From NCBI GenBank assembly GCA_002257025.1, contig NCHA01000003.1:124001-188000 (forward strand): a stretch of DNA of 64,000 nt, in the 5' to 3' direction. The DNA comes from Sphingobacteriales bacterium 16-39-50. GTDB lineage: Bacteria; Bacteroidota; Bacteroidia; Sphingobacteriales; Sphingobacteriaceae. Positions 24,091 through 32,913 of this stretch are shown here, piece by piece. Position numbers and translations under genes: made by a program. Numbering within the stretch: the first letter of the stretch is position 1; every line of letters starts with the position of its first letter. Under the pieces are notes generated by a model. It was not told the origin of the DNA. It ran no database searches and worked only from the letters and a program-made list of their open reading frames with translations.

Positions 24091-25083
24091 TTAAAGTGAG
24101 AGTATTTCAACGATTTTTAAAAGTTCGGGATTCACTTCCGGGTTATGCTTTATAGCATTGCCAAATGGTGTGAAATGTATTTTACCATTTACAATTCCAA
24201 TCATTTCCCTGTTTCTGCCTTCCATCAAAGATTCTACGGCCGCTACACCCAACCTGCTTGCTAATACCCTGTCCATACAAGATGGCGGGCCACCCCGCTG
24301 AATATGACCAAGGATAGAGACTCTGGTATCTGTTCCCGGAAACTTCTCCTTTACAACTTTGGCTATTTCGAATGCACCTCCGGCATCATCTCCCTCCGCT
24401 ACAATGATAATCTTGGAGGATTTATCTTTCCGGCTTGTCTCAAGACGACAAAGTAATGCTTTGATATCTGTTTTTGTCTCGGGAATCAGAATAGCTTCTG
24501 CACCTGTTCCAATTCCGCTTCTAAGAGCGATCAAACCGGAGTCACGGCCCATAACCTCCACAATAAACAAACGATCGTGCGACTCAGCAGTATCACGGAT
24601 CTTATCAACTGCATCAATAACCGTATTAATTGCGGTATCATAACCGATGGTAAAATCTGTTCCGATAAGGTCATTATCTATGGTTCCGGGAAGCCCGATC
24701 ACTGGTACTTTATATTCATCATAAAATATATTGGCACCAGTAAAGGTACCATCGCCCCCAATCGCTACAATAGCATCAACATTATGCTTCTTTAATTGCT
24801 CATAAGCCTTTTTTCGACCCTCTGCAGTCCGAAATTCTTCACTTCTGGCAGTCTTTAGTATTGTCCCGCCACGCTGAATAATATTCGCTACCGATTTACG
24901 CTCCATCAGATGAAAGTCACCACTGATCATCCCATCATAACCCCGGTAAATTCCTGTTACTTTAAGATCATAATATAAGCCGGTACGCACTACAGCACGA
25001 ATTGCGGCATTCATCCCGGGCGAATCACCTCCGGATGTAAAAACTCCAATATTTTTTATGTTCGCTTTATTCATTTCAATCAT
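24091..25083 (-). CDS. pfkA: 6-phosphofructokinase
   Basis: Glycolytic enzyme making fructose-1,6-bisphosphate. 330 aa. Motifs: ATP-site GGDSPGMNAAIRAVVR, GGDGTFTGA (Gly-Gly-Asp with the ATP-type Gly), the catalytic GLPGTIDNDL, IVEVMGRDSGLIAL, and the ILGHIQRGGPPS effector/substrate segment. The ATG overlaps the dsbD stop by 4 nt (ATGA), or Met4 could be used. The residues are those of ATP-dependent rather than PPi-dependent enzymes. Confidence 0.96.
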   Translation of the reverse strand: MIEMNKANIKNIGVFTSGGDSPGMNAAIRAVVRTGLYYDLKVTGIYRGYDGMISGDFHLMERKSVANIIQRGGTILKTARSEEFRTAEGRKKAYEQLKKHNVDAIVAIGGDGTFTGANIFYDEYKVPVIGLPGTIDNDLIGTDFTIGYDTAINTVIDAVDKIRDTAESHDRLFIVEVMGRDSGLIALRSGIGTGAEAILIPETKTDIKALLCRLETSRKDKSSKIIIVAEGDDAGGAFEIAKVVKEKFPGTDTRVSILGHIQRGGPPSCMDRVLASRLGVAAVESLMEGRNREMIGIVNGKIHFTPFGNAIKHNPEVNPELLKIVEILSL

Positions 25084-27119
25084 TTTTGCCCGAAAGCAAT
25101 TTTACCCTTGTCCAGGAAATTAACGTAATTACTAATGTCCAGATTATAAGCCTGTGGTGGAACCAGTACCTTGCCTTCATGATCTGCAATAACATAATAT
25201 GGCTGAGAATTGGTTCCAAACCTGGATGCCTGAAAATCGCTCCACTTTTGTCCAATCGTATTTACTTTCTTACCACTGAAGCCCGAAACATACTTTTCAG
25301 CTTCCGAAAGTTCTGTTTTATCATCAACATATAAAGATATTAAAACATAGTCTTCTCTGAGCCGGCGGAGTACTTCCTTGTCCGGCCATACACTGGCCTC
25401 CATTTTACGACAGTTAGTACAACTCCATCCCGTAAAATCTATCAGGATAGGTTTATTCACAGTTTTCGCATAGGCAAGTCCCTCTTCATAATCATAAAAT
25501 GCATCCAGACCATGCGGCGCATGAAACAGTCCGGAATATTTTTTTCCGGATGCTCCGGCTGCTATCGCCGGACTGCTAGCCCTGTTTGAGTACAGATCAA
25601 ATTCCTGGGTAACCTGTGGCGGAAGCCAGGCACTGATCGCCTTTAGAGGTGCTCCCCATAATCCCGGAACCATGTACAGAGTAAATCCAAGAATCAGCAT
25701 GGAGAAAAACAATCTTGGCAGTGAAAGGAAATTAATCTCATTATCATGCGACAAGCGGATCTTGCCGAGAAGATACAATGCCCACAATCCAAAAACAATG
25801 ATCCAGATAATCAGGAAAATATCCCGGTTTAAAATACCCCAGTGATATGCCAGATCTACATTGGACAGGAACTTAAATGCAAGTGCTATCTCCAGGAAAC
25901 CCAATGAAACCTTAACCGTATTGAGCCAGCCACCTGATTTTGGCATTTCTTTAAGCCAGGATGGAAATATTGCAAAAAGTGTAAAGGGTATAGCTAAAGC
26001 AGATGAAAATCCAAGCATACCAATCGCCGGACCCAAATATGAGCCTTTGGAAACCGCATCAACCAGTAAAGTTCCAATGATTGGCCCGGTGCATGAAAAA
26101 GAAACCAGTGCCAGTGTAAAAGCCATAAAGAAAAGACCTAAAAATCCATTTTGGTTCGATTTTTCATCCATCTTATTCACCAGAGAAGAAGGCAGCGTAA
26201 TCTCAAAAGCTCCCAGAAAAGAGATTCCGAAAATTACAAGGACAACAAAGAATAATAGGTTAAAAGTTGCACTACTTGCTGCTTCATTCAACGCAGAAGC
26301 CCCAAAAATCAATGTAATGAGCAAACCCAGCGCTACATAAATAACAATAATGGATAGACCGTAAATTATTGCACTTTGAATTCCTTTAGCCCTTGAGCCT
26401 GATTTCTTAGTAAAAAAAGATACGGTCAGCGGAATCATCGGATAGATGCATGGCATAAAAAATGCCGCAAGTCCACCGATAAAGCCGGCTATAAATATAG
26501 CCCACAGAGAGCCGCCTGAAGAGTCGGTATCGGACTGGATTGAAGCAGAACTCGAAGACGGCAAGCTTGCAGATGAAGAGTCAGATGAAACAATTGATGA
26601 AGCACTGTCTGCTTCCGGTACCGAAACTGTCATATCGGCTTGTGCAGAACCCGCCTGGATTGCGATTGTGAACTCTACTTCCGCAGGTGGTAAACAACGC
26701 TCATCATTGCAAACCATAAATTCAAGTGTGCCGGTAATATTTGTTTTTGGAACAAGCAGACTGACTTTTTGTTTAAATACGACCTGATCTTTATGCCATG
26801 CGATTTGCATGTTGAAATTCTTGTCAAATGCAGTAACTGCTTTCGGACTTTCAGTAACCTTACCAACCAGCTTATAATCGGAAGATGGCTGGAATTTGAA
26901 GGATGTTGGAATCGGACCACCTTCTTCGATAAACTGGGAATACACGTGCCAGCCTTTCTCAATTTTGGCAGTAATAATCAGATTATATTCCTTATCATTT
27001 AATTTTTCGGAGGAGAAGCTCCATTTAACCGGATCATAAATCTTCGCATTAGGATCAGGGAACTGTGCCTGAGATGAAACAGCCAAAAACAGAAAAATTA
27101 ACCCCAATAGTTTTTTCAT
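25080..27119 (-). CDS. dsbD: Thiol:disulfide interchange protein, DsbD family
   Basis: Transfers electrons from cytoplasmic thioredoxin across the inner membrane to periplasmic thiol proteins. 679 aa in the full three-part layout. A signal peptide (1-18) is followed by the N-terminal DsbD-alpha-like domain with its cysteine pair (MVCNDERCLPP, about 132-142). A Ser-rich linker (about 170-200) leads to eight predicted TM segments with the two membrane cysteines (FFMPCIYPMIP and SFSCTGPIIG). The C-terminal thioredoxin-like domain has the CTNC motif (about 570-573). birA ends 6 nt upstream and pfkA overlaps by 4 nt. Confidence 0.93.
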   Translation of the reverse strand: MKKLLGLIFLFLAVSSQAQFPDPNAKIYDPVKWSFSSEKLNDKEYNLIITAKIEKGWHVYSQFIEEGGPIPTSFKFQPSSDYKLVGKVTESPKAVTAFDKNFNMQIAWHKDQVVFKQKVSLLVPKTNITGTLEFMVCNDERCLPPAEVEFTIAIQAGSAQADMTVSVPEADSASSIVSSDSSSASLPSSSSASIQSDTDSSGGSLWAIFIAGFIGGLAAFFMPCIYPMIPLTVSFFTKKSGSRAKGIQSAIIYGLSIIVIYVALGLLITLIFGASALNEAASSATFNLLFFVVLVIFGISFLGAFEITLPSSLVNKMDEKSNQNGFLGLFFMAFTLALVSFSCTGPIIGTLLVDAVSKGSYLGPAIGMLGFSSALAIPFTLFAIFPSWLKEMPKSGGWLNTVKVSLGFLEIALAFKFLSNVDLAYHWGILNRDIFLIIWIIVFGLWALYLLGKIRLSHDNEINFLSLPRLFFSMLILGFTLYMVPGLWGAPLKAISAWLPPQVTQEFDLYSNRASSPAIAAGASGKKYSGLFHAPHGLDAFYDYEEGLAYAKTVNKPILIDFTGWSCTNCRKMEASVWPDKEVLRRLREDYVLISLYVDDKTELSEAEKYVSGFSGKKVNTIGQKWSDFQASRFGTNSQPYYVIADHEGKVLVPPQAYNLDISNYVNFLDKGKIAFGQK

Positions 27120-27125
27120 ATCCTC

Positions 27126-27893
27126 TTAATTTATAAATTCTATTTCCTTGTTATTAAAATATCGCAATCCCTCGGTTGTTTCAAGAATCAGTTGTCCGAT
27201 AGCAGTAATTCCCCGAATTTTTCCACTCTGAATTTGATTTTCAAACCTAAAAAGGGCCCATTCATCTTTTAAATATAATTGGCTAAGGTACTCATCCCTA
27301 AGCTTATCTGCATTTTCTGCTTTCAACTGTAAATACCTGGCTTCTATTATGCTGCAAATTTCGCCCAATAAATGCACTAAGTTGTAATCCTGATGTAAAG
27401 CTTGCTTCAAAGAAGTTACATTCTTCAAACCGGCAGGAAAATCCTCCTGATTTACATTGAGCCCGATTCCAATTATGGCATGTTTGATGATATTGCCATG
27501 AACAATATTTTCAATCAATATTCCGCCAATTTTTTTATTACCTATATAGCAGTCATTCGGCCACTTTATGATTGCCCCTCCCGCAGTGTACTTATTTAAA
27601 AAATCGTTCATAGCAAGGCTGATGGCCATATTTAAGTCAAATTGCCTGTCAATTGCCAGGAAATTGGGATTAAGAAGAATGCTGAAAGTCAGATTTTTCC
27701 CTGCTTCACTTAGCCATGAATTACCCGACTGACCCCGACCTGCAAGCTGACTTTCTGCCATTATAACAGTACCATCAAATAATGGCGTAGATTTTGACAA
27801 AGCATTCTTAAGAAAGGTATTTGTTGAGTCTACCTCTTTTAAAGTAATTAGATTACGACCGATAAATAGTCCTGAAAAAGTATTATTTTGCAA
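27126..27893 (-). CDS. birA: Biotin--[acetyl-CoA-carboxylase] ligase (no DNA-binding domain)
   Basis: Attaches biotin to the carrier protein of acetyl-CoA carboxylase through biotinyl-AMP. 255 aa; only the catalytic and C-terminal domains are present, so unlike E. coli BirA it cannot repress transcription by itself. Motifs: EVDSTNTFLKN, the biotin/ATP loop AGRGQSGNSWLSEAGKNL (Gly-Arg-Gly), KWPNDCYIGNKKIGGILIEN with the catalytic-site Lys, and GIGLNVNQE. First gene of the minus-strand operon reaching gmhA; divergent from rsfS with a 42-bp gap that must hold both promoters. Confidence 0.94.
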   Translation of the reverse strand: MQNNTFSGLFIGRNLITLKEVDSTNTFLKNALSKSTPLFDGTVIMAESQLAGRGQSGNSWLSEAGKNLTFSILLNPNFLAIDRQFDLNMAISLAMNDFLNKYTAGGAIIKWPNDCYIGNKKIGGILIENIVHGNIIKHAIIGIGLNVNQEDFPAGLKNVTSLKQALHQDYNLVHLLGEICSIIEARYLQLKAENADKLRDEYLSQLYLKDEWALFRFENQIQSGKIRGITAIGQLILETTEGLRYFNNKEIEFIN

Positions 27894-27935
27894 TTACACT
27901 GCGTTATGATGATTCAACAAAACTAATTTTTTTTA

Positions 27936-28310
27936 ATGGTAAAAAATAAAACTGCACAAGAATCCACTTCAATCTCAGAACTCGTTGTTTTTGGAATACA
28001 GGAGAAAAAGGGAAATGAAATAGTCCGTCTGGATCTGAGAAACATCCATAGTTCAGTTGCCGATTATTTTGTTGTTTGTCATGCTGAATCAACAACTCAG
28101 GTAAAAGCAATTGCGCAAAGTGTTGAAGATGAGGTATTTAAAGCACTGAAGCTTGAGCCCTGGAGAAAGGAAGGTTTACAGCAGTCTGACTGGATAATCC
28201 TTGATTATATCGATGTAGTAGTTCATATATTTAAAACAGACAAAAGAGAATTTTACGGAATAGAAGATCTTTGGGGTGATGCAGAAATGAAATCATTTAA
28301 AAGCGCCTGA
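27936..28310 (+). CDS. rsfS: Ribosome silencing factor RsfS
   Basis: Binds L14 on the 50S subunit and blocks joining with 30S under poor nutrition. 124 aa. The family signature is visible: DYFVVCHAESTTQVKAIAQSVEDEV (about 47-71), the EPWRKEGLQQSDWIILDYIDVVVHIF block and REFYGIEDLWGDA at the C-terminal end. It is followed by ftsH after 46 nt. The rsfS-ftsH order is typical of Bacteroidota. Confidence 0.96.
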   Translation: MVKNKTAQESTSISELVVFGIQEKKGNEIVRLDLRNIHSSVADYFVVCHAESTTQVKAIAQSVEDEVFKALKLEPWRKEGLQQSDWIILDYIDVVVHIFKTDKREFYGIEDLWGDAEMKSFKSA

Positions 28311-28356
28311 TATTCAGCATTTTAATTTCGGTTATAGTTATATACAAATACTAAAA

Positions 28357-30453
28357 ATGAAAGATAGTAAAACAGATAAAAAATCTCCCTTAAAAAAGAT
28401 TCCCGGCAAAAAAATTGTACCCAAAGCACCTAAGTTCAATATAATGTGGCTTTACGCTGTCATTATTCTGGGCCTTTTTGTGGTTCAGTATATGTTCAGT
28501 GGTAATAATGCCAAAATAATTAATTACCAAAAATTTGAGAATGAGATGCTCAAACCGGGTGATGTTGAAAAGCTGGTCGCATACAAAAATGGTGACCTTT
28601 ACAACGTCGATGTTTACATCAAAAAGGATCGTTTAGATCAGAAGAAATACGATGATGTCCGCAATAAAAGCAGTTTCAATGCGACTACCAATGGTCCGCA
28701 ATATATTTTCACATCTGCAACCTACGAGAGTTTTGAATCAAAAGTAATTGCCGCTGAGAAGGATCTTCTTCCAAATCAGCGTACACCGATAATTTCAGAA
28801 TCCAGAGAAAGTCCATGGGCTGGTTGGTTCATGTCATTTATTCTGCCTGTACTTCTATTGGTAGGATTCTGGGTATTCATCATGAAAAGAATGGGTGGCG
28901 GTGCCGGTGGTGGTGCCGGTGGGCAAATCTTTAATATCGGTAAATCTAAGGCAACTCTTTTCGATAAAGAATCGCAGGTTACCATTACCTTTAATGATGT
29001 TGCCGGACTTGAAGAAGCCAAACAAGAAGTGATGGAGATCGTTGATTTCTTAAAAAACCCAAAAAAATACACTAATCTGGGAGGTAAAATTCCAAAAGGA
29101 GCCTTGTTGATTGGTGCACCCGGTACTGGTAAAACCCTGATGGCTAAAGCTGTTGCAGGTGAGGCTCAGGTTCCTTTCTTCTCACTTTCAGGATCAGACT
29201 TTGTCGAAATGTTTGTCGGGGTGGGTGCATCTAGGGTACGTGACCTGTTTAAGCAGGCTAAGGAAAAGGCTCCTTGTATTATCTTTATTGACGAGATTGA
29301 TGCGATTGGTCGTGCCCGCGGAAAAAACAATATTGTTGGCGGAAATGATGAACGCGAAAATACTCTGAACCAATTACTGGTTGAAATGGATGGTTTTGGT
29401 ACTGATAGCGGAATTATTATTCTGGCTGCAACCAACAGACCTGACGTTTTGGATACTGCATTATTACGCCCCGGACGTTTTGACCGTCAGATTTCAATTG
29501 ATAAACCAGATCTGGTTGGCCGCGAGCAGATCTTTAAAGTTCACCTTAAACCCCTGAAACTTGCTGAAGGTGTAGACGCCAAGAAATTATCAGCACAAAC
29601 TCCGGGATTTGCAGGAGCAGAAATCGCTAATGTTTGTAATGAAGCTGCACTGATTGCGGCCCGAAGGAATAAAGAAGCTGTAGACATGCAGGACTTTCAG
29701 GATGCTGTAGATCGTGTAATAGGTGGATTGGAGAAAAAGAACAAAATTATCTCTCCTGAAGAGAAACGGATCGTAGCTTATCATGAAGCAGGACACGCTA
29801 TTGCAGGCTGGTTCCTTGAGCACGCAGATCCTTTGGTTAAAGTTTCAATCGTGCCAAGGGGTGTAGCAGCCCTTGGATACGCACAATACCTGCCAAAAGA
29901 GCAATTTTTATACACCACAGAGCAGCTGCTCGACGGAATGTGTATGACTTTAGGAGGTCGCGTCGCAGAGGATATTGTTTTTAATAAAATATCCACAGGC
30001 GCGCAGAACGATCTGGAACGGATTACCAAATTATCTTATGCCATGGTGACAATTTATGGTATGAACAATAAAGTTGGTAATGTTTCATTCAACGATACTC
30101 AGGGTGAGTACCAGTTCAATAAACCATACTCAGAAAAGACCTCTGAAATTATTGATATTGAAGTTCGCAATCAGATTGACCGGGCTTATCAGCGAACCAA
30201 AGAATTATTGACTGAAAAACGTGAGGGTTTAGAGAAACTGGCTGAAAAATTACTCGAAAAAGAAATCCTGTTCCAGTCGGATCTGGAAGAAATTTTGGGT
30301 AAACGTCCCTTTGATAACCGCACTACTTATGATGAGTTTGTAAATGGTACTAAAGCAGAAGGTCAGGTAGAGCAGCCAAAAGAAAGTCCTGAACATGAGG
30401 GTATGGTTGATCACAATATAGATCTCCCTGAAAACAGATCATCACAGGATTAA
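28357..30453 (+). CDS. ftsH: ATP-dependent zinc metalloprotease FtsH
   Basis: Membrane-anchored AAA+ protease degrading membrane and short-lived cytoplasmic proteins as a hexamer. 698 aa: a Lys-rich cytoplasmic start, TM1 (about 28-46), a periplasmic domain, TM2 (about 152-173), and a Gly-rich linker. The AAA domain has Walker A GAPGTGKT (253-260), Walker [11 protein letters not shown] and the second region of homology [21 protein letters not shown]. The M41 peptidase has H476-EAG-H480. The acidic C-terminal tail (after about 665) is not conserved. A perfect 15-bp hairpin follows the stop. Confidence 0.97.
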   Translation: MKDSKTDKKSPLKKIPGKKIVPKAPKFNIMWLYAVIILGLFVVQYMFSGNNAKIINYQKFENEMLKPGDVEKLVAYKNGDLYNVDVYIKKDRLDQKKYDDVRNKSSFNATTNGPQYIFTSATYESFESKVIAAEKDLLPNQRTPIISESRESPWAGWFMSFILPVLLLVGFWVFIMKRMGGGAGGGAGGQIFNIGKSKATLFDKESQVTITFNDVAGLEEAKQEVMEIVDFLKNPKKYTNLGGKIPKGALLIGAPGTGKTLMAKAVAGEAQVPFFSLSGSDFVEMFVGVGASRVRDLFKQAKEKAPCIIFIDEIDAIGRARGKNNIVGGNDERENTLNQLLVEMDGFGTDSGIIILAATNRPDVLDTALLRPGRFDRQISIDKPDLVGREQIFKVHLKPLKLAEGVDAKKLSAQTPGFAGAEIANVCNEAALIAARRNKEAVDMQDFQDAVDRVIGGLEKKNKIISPEEKRIVAYHEAGHAIAGWFLEHADPLVKVSIVPRGVAALGYAQYLPKEQFLYTTEQLLDGMCMTLGGRVAEDIVFNKISTGAQNDLERITKLSYAMVTIYGMNNKVGNVSFNDTQGEYQFNKPYSEKTSEIIDIEVRNQIDRAYQRTKELLTEKREGLEKLAEKLLEKEILFQSDLEEILGKRPFDNRTTYDEFVNGTKAEGQVEQPKESPEHEGMVDHNIDLPENRSSQD

Positions 30454-30480
30454 TAATATCAATTCTATAAAATTCCTTTT

Positions 30481-30518
30481 CAAGAGGAATGAAATTTTAG
30501 ATTTCATTCCTCTTGTTT
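30481..30518 (+). terminator. Hairpin after ftsH, probable terminator
   Basis: CAAGAGGAATGAAAT (30481-30495) pairs perfectly with ATTTCATTCCTCTTG (30501-30515), loop TTTAG. Only TTTAAAA follows, so termination may be partial and leave the LUD gene cotranscribed. Confidence 0.6.
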
Positions 30519-30533
30519 AAAAAAGCGTTGTTC

Positions 30534-31169
30534 ATGAACGAGACAACTTCTAAAGAAAAGATGCTTAAGAAGATCCGAAGGGCCCTTCTGGAGAAACGGG
30601 ATAACCCATATCCCAATTTAGAAGAAACAGCTCTTTATGAAGAGTACAACGACCATCTGGATGCTCTTTTTGCTGAGCAGTTGACCGCTGTTTCGGGAAA
30701 CTTTGTGTTCTGCGAAGACGAAATCGAGCTTTTCGAAAACCTGCTGCACCTCGCAGAAGAAAAAAACTGGCGAAAGATCTACTGCTGGGAACCCAAATTA
30801 CAAAAACTGCTAAGTAATTATGAGTTTCCCTTTTATAGCACCGATACTGACTTTTTAAATGCTGATGTAGGAATTACGGAATGTGAGGCACTTATTGCCA
30901 GGAATGGAAGTATTCTGATTTCCAACGGAAATGAGGCAGGAAGAAGGTTAAGTATTTATCCCCATGTTCATATTGTGATTGCCTATACCTCTCAGTTGGT
31001 GTTAGATCTGAAAGATGGTTTTAAACTTTTGAAAGAGAAGTATCCTGAAAATCTGCCCAGTATGATCTCTAATATCACCGGTCCGAGCCGAACTGCTGAC
31101 ATTGAAAAGACCCTTGTATTGGGAGCACACGGGCCAAAAGAACTATATGTGTTTTTGCTGGAGGGCTAA
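30534..31169 (+). CDS. LUD domain protein (LutC/YkgG-like)
   Basis: Single LUD-domain protein of about 211 aa, related to LutC of the LutABC lactate oxidase complex. I start at the ATG 30534; a TTG at 30513 lies inside the terminator hairpin. Visible blocks are ADVGITECEALIARNGSILIS (near 116-136), the SIYPHVHIVIAYTSQLV block, and NITGPSRTADIEKTLVLGAHGP (near 180-201), all LUD hallmarks. No lutA or lutB is nearby, so a role in lactate oxidation is doubtful; the constant neighbour in this phylum is ftsH. Confidence 0.87.
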   Translation: MNETTSKEKMLKKIRRALLEKRDNPYPNLEETALYEEYNDHLDALFAEQLTAVSGNFVFCEDEIELFENLLHLAEEKNWRKIYCWEPKLQKLLSNYEFPFYSTDTDFLNADVGITECEALIARNGSILISNGNEAGRRLSIYPHVHIVIAYTSQLVLDLKDGFKLLKEKYPENLPSMISNITGPSRTADIEKTLVLGAHGPKELYVFLLEG

Positions 31170-31213
31170 AACAGACATTTAAATTCCATTGCCTGATCAG
31201 GCCAATATTAATT

Positions 31214-31576
31214 CTACCCAATATTGCTCGTCAATTGAGCACATATCTCCTGCGATCCGGGTTCAACTATGGAAACAAGTATTCTTTTGGCAATAAATCC
31301 CGGGGAAATAATATCCAAATAATAGCTTCCTGCCTGAAGCGCTTTGATGCATACCCTGCCCGACTGATCAGAAACAGCGGTTATACTTGCTAAATCAATA
31401 CTTATAAATGCCTTATTTAAAGGCTTACCACTATCTGAAGTAACATATAGGTTTAGATCGGATTGAAACCTTTTTGCTGCAACATTGAGGTTGTTAAATG
31501 ATACCTGAACAGAATCGGAACCTTTTGGTAGTTCCTGTTCCATCAGAGTATCGAAATCATGATGAATCTTTTGCAT
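31214..31576 (-). CDS. Hypothetical protein with a carboxypeptidase-regulatory-like module and no signal peptide
   Basis: 120 aa. Residues about 42-112 resemble the transthyretin-like carboxypeptidase-regulatory fold (NLYVTSDSGKPLNKAFISIDL, then TAVSDQSGRVCIKALQAGSYYLDIISPGF). The N-terminus (MQKIHHDFDTLMEQELPKGS) is hydrophilic, with no signal sequence or lipobox. That is odd, since this fold is normally exported. It is an isolated gene convergent with the LUD gene. Function unknown. Confidence 0.6.
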   Translation of the reverse strand: MQKIHHDFDTLMEQELPKGSDSVQVSFNNLNVAAKRFQSDLNLYVTSDSGKPLNKAFISIDLASITAVSDQSGRVCIKALQAGSYYLDIISPGFIAKRILVSIVEPGSQEICAQLTSNIG

Positions 31577-31731
31577 TTTTTTTAATTACATTAATTAAAA
31601 GCAACATTAAATTCCCCATAGGTTTTATAGATATATAAATATACACAATCTATTTTATGTTACACTTCTGTTACATCTTTTTGGTTCTATGAGATTTTAT
31701 TCAGATGAAGGGATACTTTCAGTTAAATGAA

Positions 31732-31757
31732 TACTAAAAATATTAGTATTTTTAGTA
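31732..31757. promoter_or_regulatory. Operator-like inverted repeat over the radical SAM promoter
   Basis: TACTAAAAATA (31732-31742) and TATTTTTAGTA (31747-31757) form a perfect 11-bp inverted repeat with a 4-bp spacer. A second, overlapping palindrome, AATACTAA-N5-TTAGTATT, spans 31730-31750. The right arm overlaps the presumed -7 box TACTTTAG (31756-31763), which ends 4 nt before the GTG start. Confidence 0.5.
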
Positions 31758-31767
31758 CTTTAGCATT

Positions 31768-32838
31768 GTGGCGCATATAAAAAATAAAGAATATTTTAAA
31801 GGAAGGGGTGCTCAGGTAAATACCCATAACCGGTTTCTAAAGACTGAGTATGTAGCTGAACATGAGGAGGGTATAGATGAACTTCTGCTCCAAAACAGCG
31901 CTACTACTTTATTCGAAGAGCATCCCAAAAACATAGTCAGCAAGTCAAAAAGTCCCGACCTTCCCTTTTTACAATCTATTAATCCATATCAGGGATGTGA
32001 GCATGGCTGCCTGTATTGTTATGCACGGAATGCCCATGAATATTACGGGTTTAGTGCCGGCTTAGACTTTGAAAGAAAGATAATTATCAAACGAAACGCT
32101 TCCGAATTATTGGAAACCTTTATGAACAGGAAGGGATATGTACCCTCAACAATCATGCTTTCGGGCAATACAGACTGTTATCAACCCATAGAACGGAAGC
32201 TTAAAATTACCCGCTCCCTTTTGGAGGTATTTTTAAAATATAAGCATCCGGTAGGCATTATCACCAAAAATAATCTCCTTCTGAGAGATCTGGATATTTT
32301 AAAAGAACTTGCTGCCTATGATCTGGTACATATTGCGGTTAGTCTTAATTCACTAAATGAGGATCTCAGGCAAAAACTTGAGCCAAGAACTGTAACATCC
32401 CAAAGCCGGCTATCCATGATCTCGAGCCTTGCCGCCGCCGATATTCCGGTTATGCTTATGTGTGCACCCATCATTCCCGGATTGAATAGTGATGAAATAC
32501 CACAAATCATCAAATCTGCCGCCCAGGCTGGTGCTTCAGGCGCTGCATTTACTATCGTTCGATTAAATGGGTCCATTGCTGAGATCTTTAAAGACTGGAT
32601 CTATAAAACCTATCCCGACAGGGCTGAAAAAGTATTGAATCTGATTACACAATGCCATGATGGAAAATTAAATGATAGTCGCTGGGGTAAAAGAATGAAC
32701 GGAGATGGCAAGGTGGCTGAAAGTATTCAGCGTCTGTTTAAAATCTCTTTAAATAAATACATGGCGGATAGAAGTATGCGACCCTATAATTTCACCCATT
32801 TTAGCCCGGCAAATGGAAAACAACTTAATTTATTTTAG
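31768..32838 (+). CDS. PA0069-family radical SAM protein (SplB-like)
   Basis: Radical SAM protein related to spore photoproduct lyase, 356 aa. The [4Fe-4S] cysteines are C77-x3-C81-x2-C84 (GCEHGCLYCYARN). The TIMLSGNTDCYQPIERKLKITRSLLE and HPVGIITKNNLLLRD blocks are typical of the PA0069 group. The substrate of this group is not established. I accept the GTG start at 31768, since no in-frame ATG precedes the conserved SINPYQGCEHGC region at a sensible position. The promoter is overlaid by an inverted repeat, so it is probably under a dedicated repressor encoded elsewhere. Single-gene unit. Confidence 0.88.
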   Translation: MAHIKNKEYFKGRGAQVNTHNRFLKTEYVAEHEEGIDELLLQNSATTLFEEHPKNIVSKSKSPDLPFLQSINPYQGCEHGCLYCYARNAHEYYGFSAGLDFERKIIIKRNASELLETFMNRKGYVPSTIMLSGNTDCYQPIERKLKITRSLLEVFLKYKHPVGIITKNNLLLRDLDILKELAAYDLVHIAVSLNSLNEDLRQKLEPRTVTSQSRLSMISSLAAADIPVMLMCAPIIPGLNSDEIPQIIKSAAQAGASGAAFTIVRLNGSIAEIFKDWIYKTYPDRAEKVLNLITQCHDGKLNDSRWGKRMNGDGKVAESIQRLFKISLNKYMADRSMRPYNFTHFSPANGKQLNLF

Positions 32839-32865
32839 GCAAATTTTTATTTTAAAAAGAATACG

Positions 32866-32873
32866 TACCTTTA
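32866..32873 (+). promoter_or_regulatory. Candidate -7 box (TACCTTTA) of the KAS III gene
   Basis: One mismatch to TAnnTTTG, 40 nt before the ATG at 32914, and past the end of the radical SAM gene. Confidence 0.3.
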
Positions 32874-32913
32874 ATACAGTAAACCAATATAGTATTCAGT
32901 ATAATTTCTTTTA

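Noticed and set aside
25861-26340. Plus-strand frame of 159 codons opposite dsbD.
   Set aside because: Antisense of the well-supported DsbD membrane domain.
31191-31202. GCCTGATCAGGC palindrome after the LUD gene as a terminator.
   Set aside because: The 12-bp palindrome has no usable loop and no T-tract follows it.
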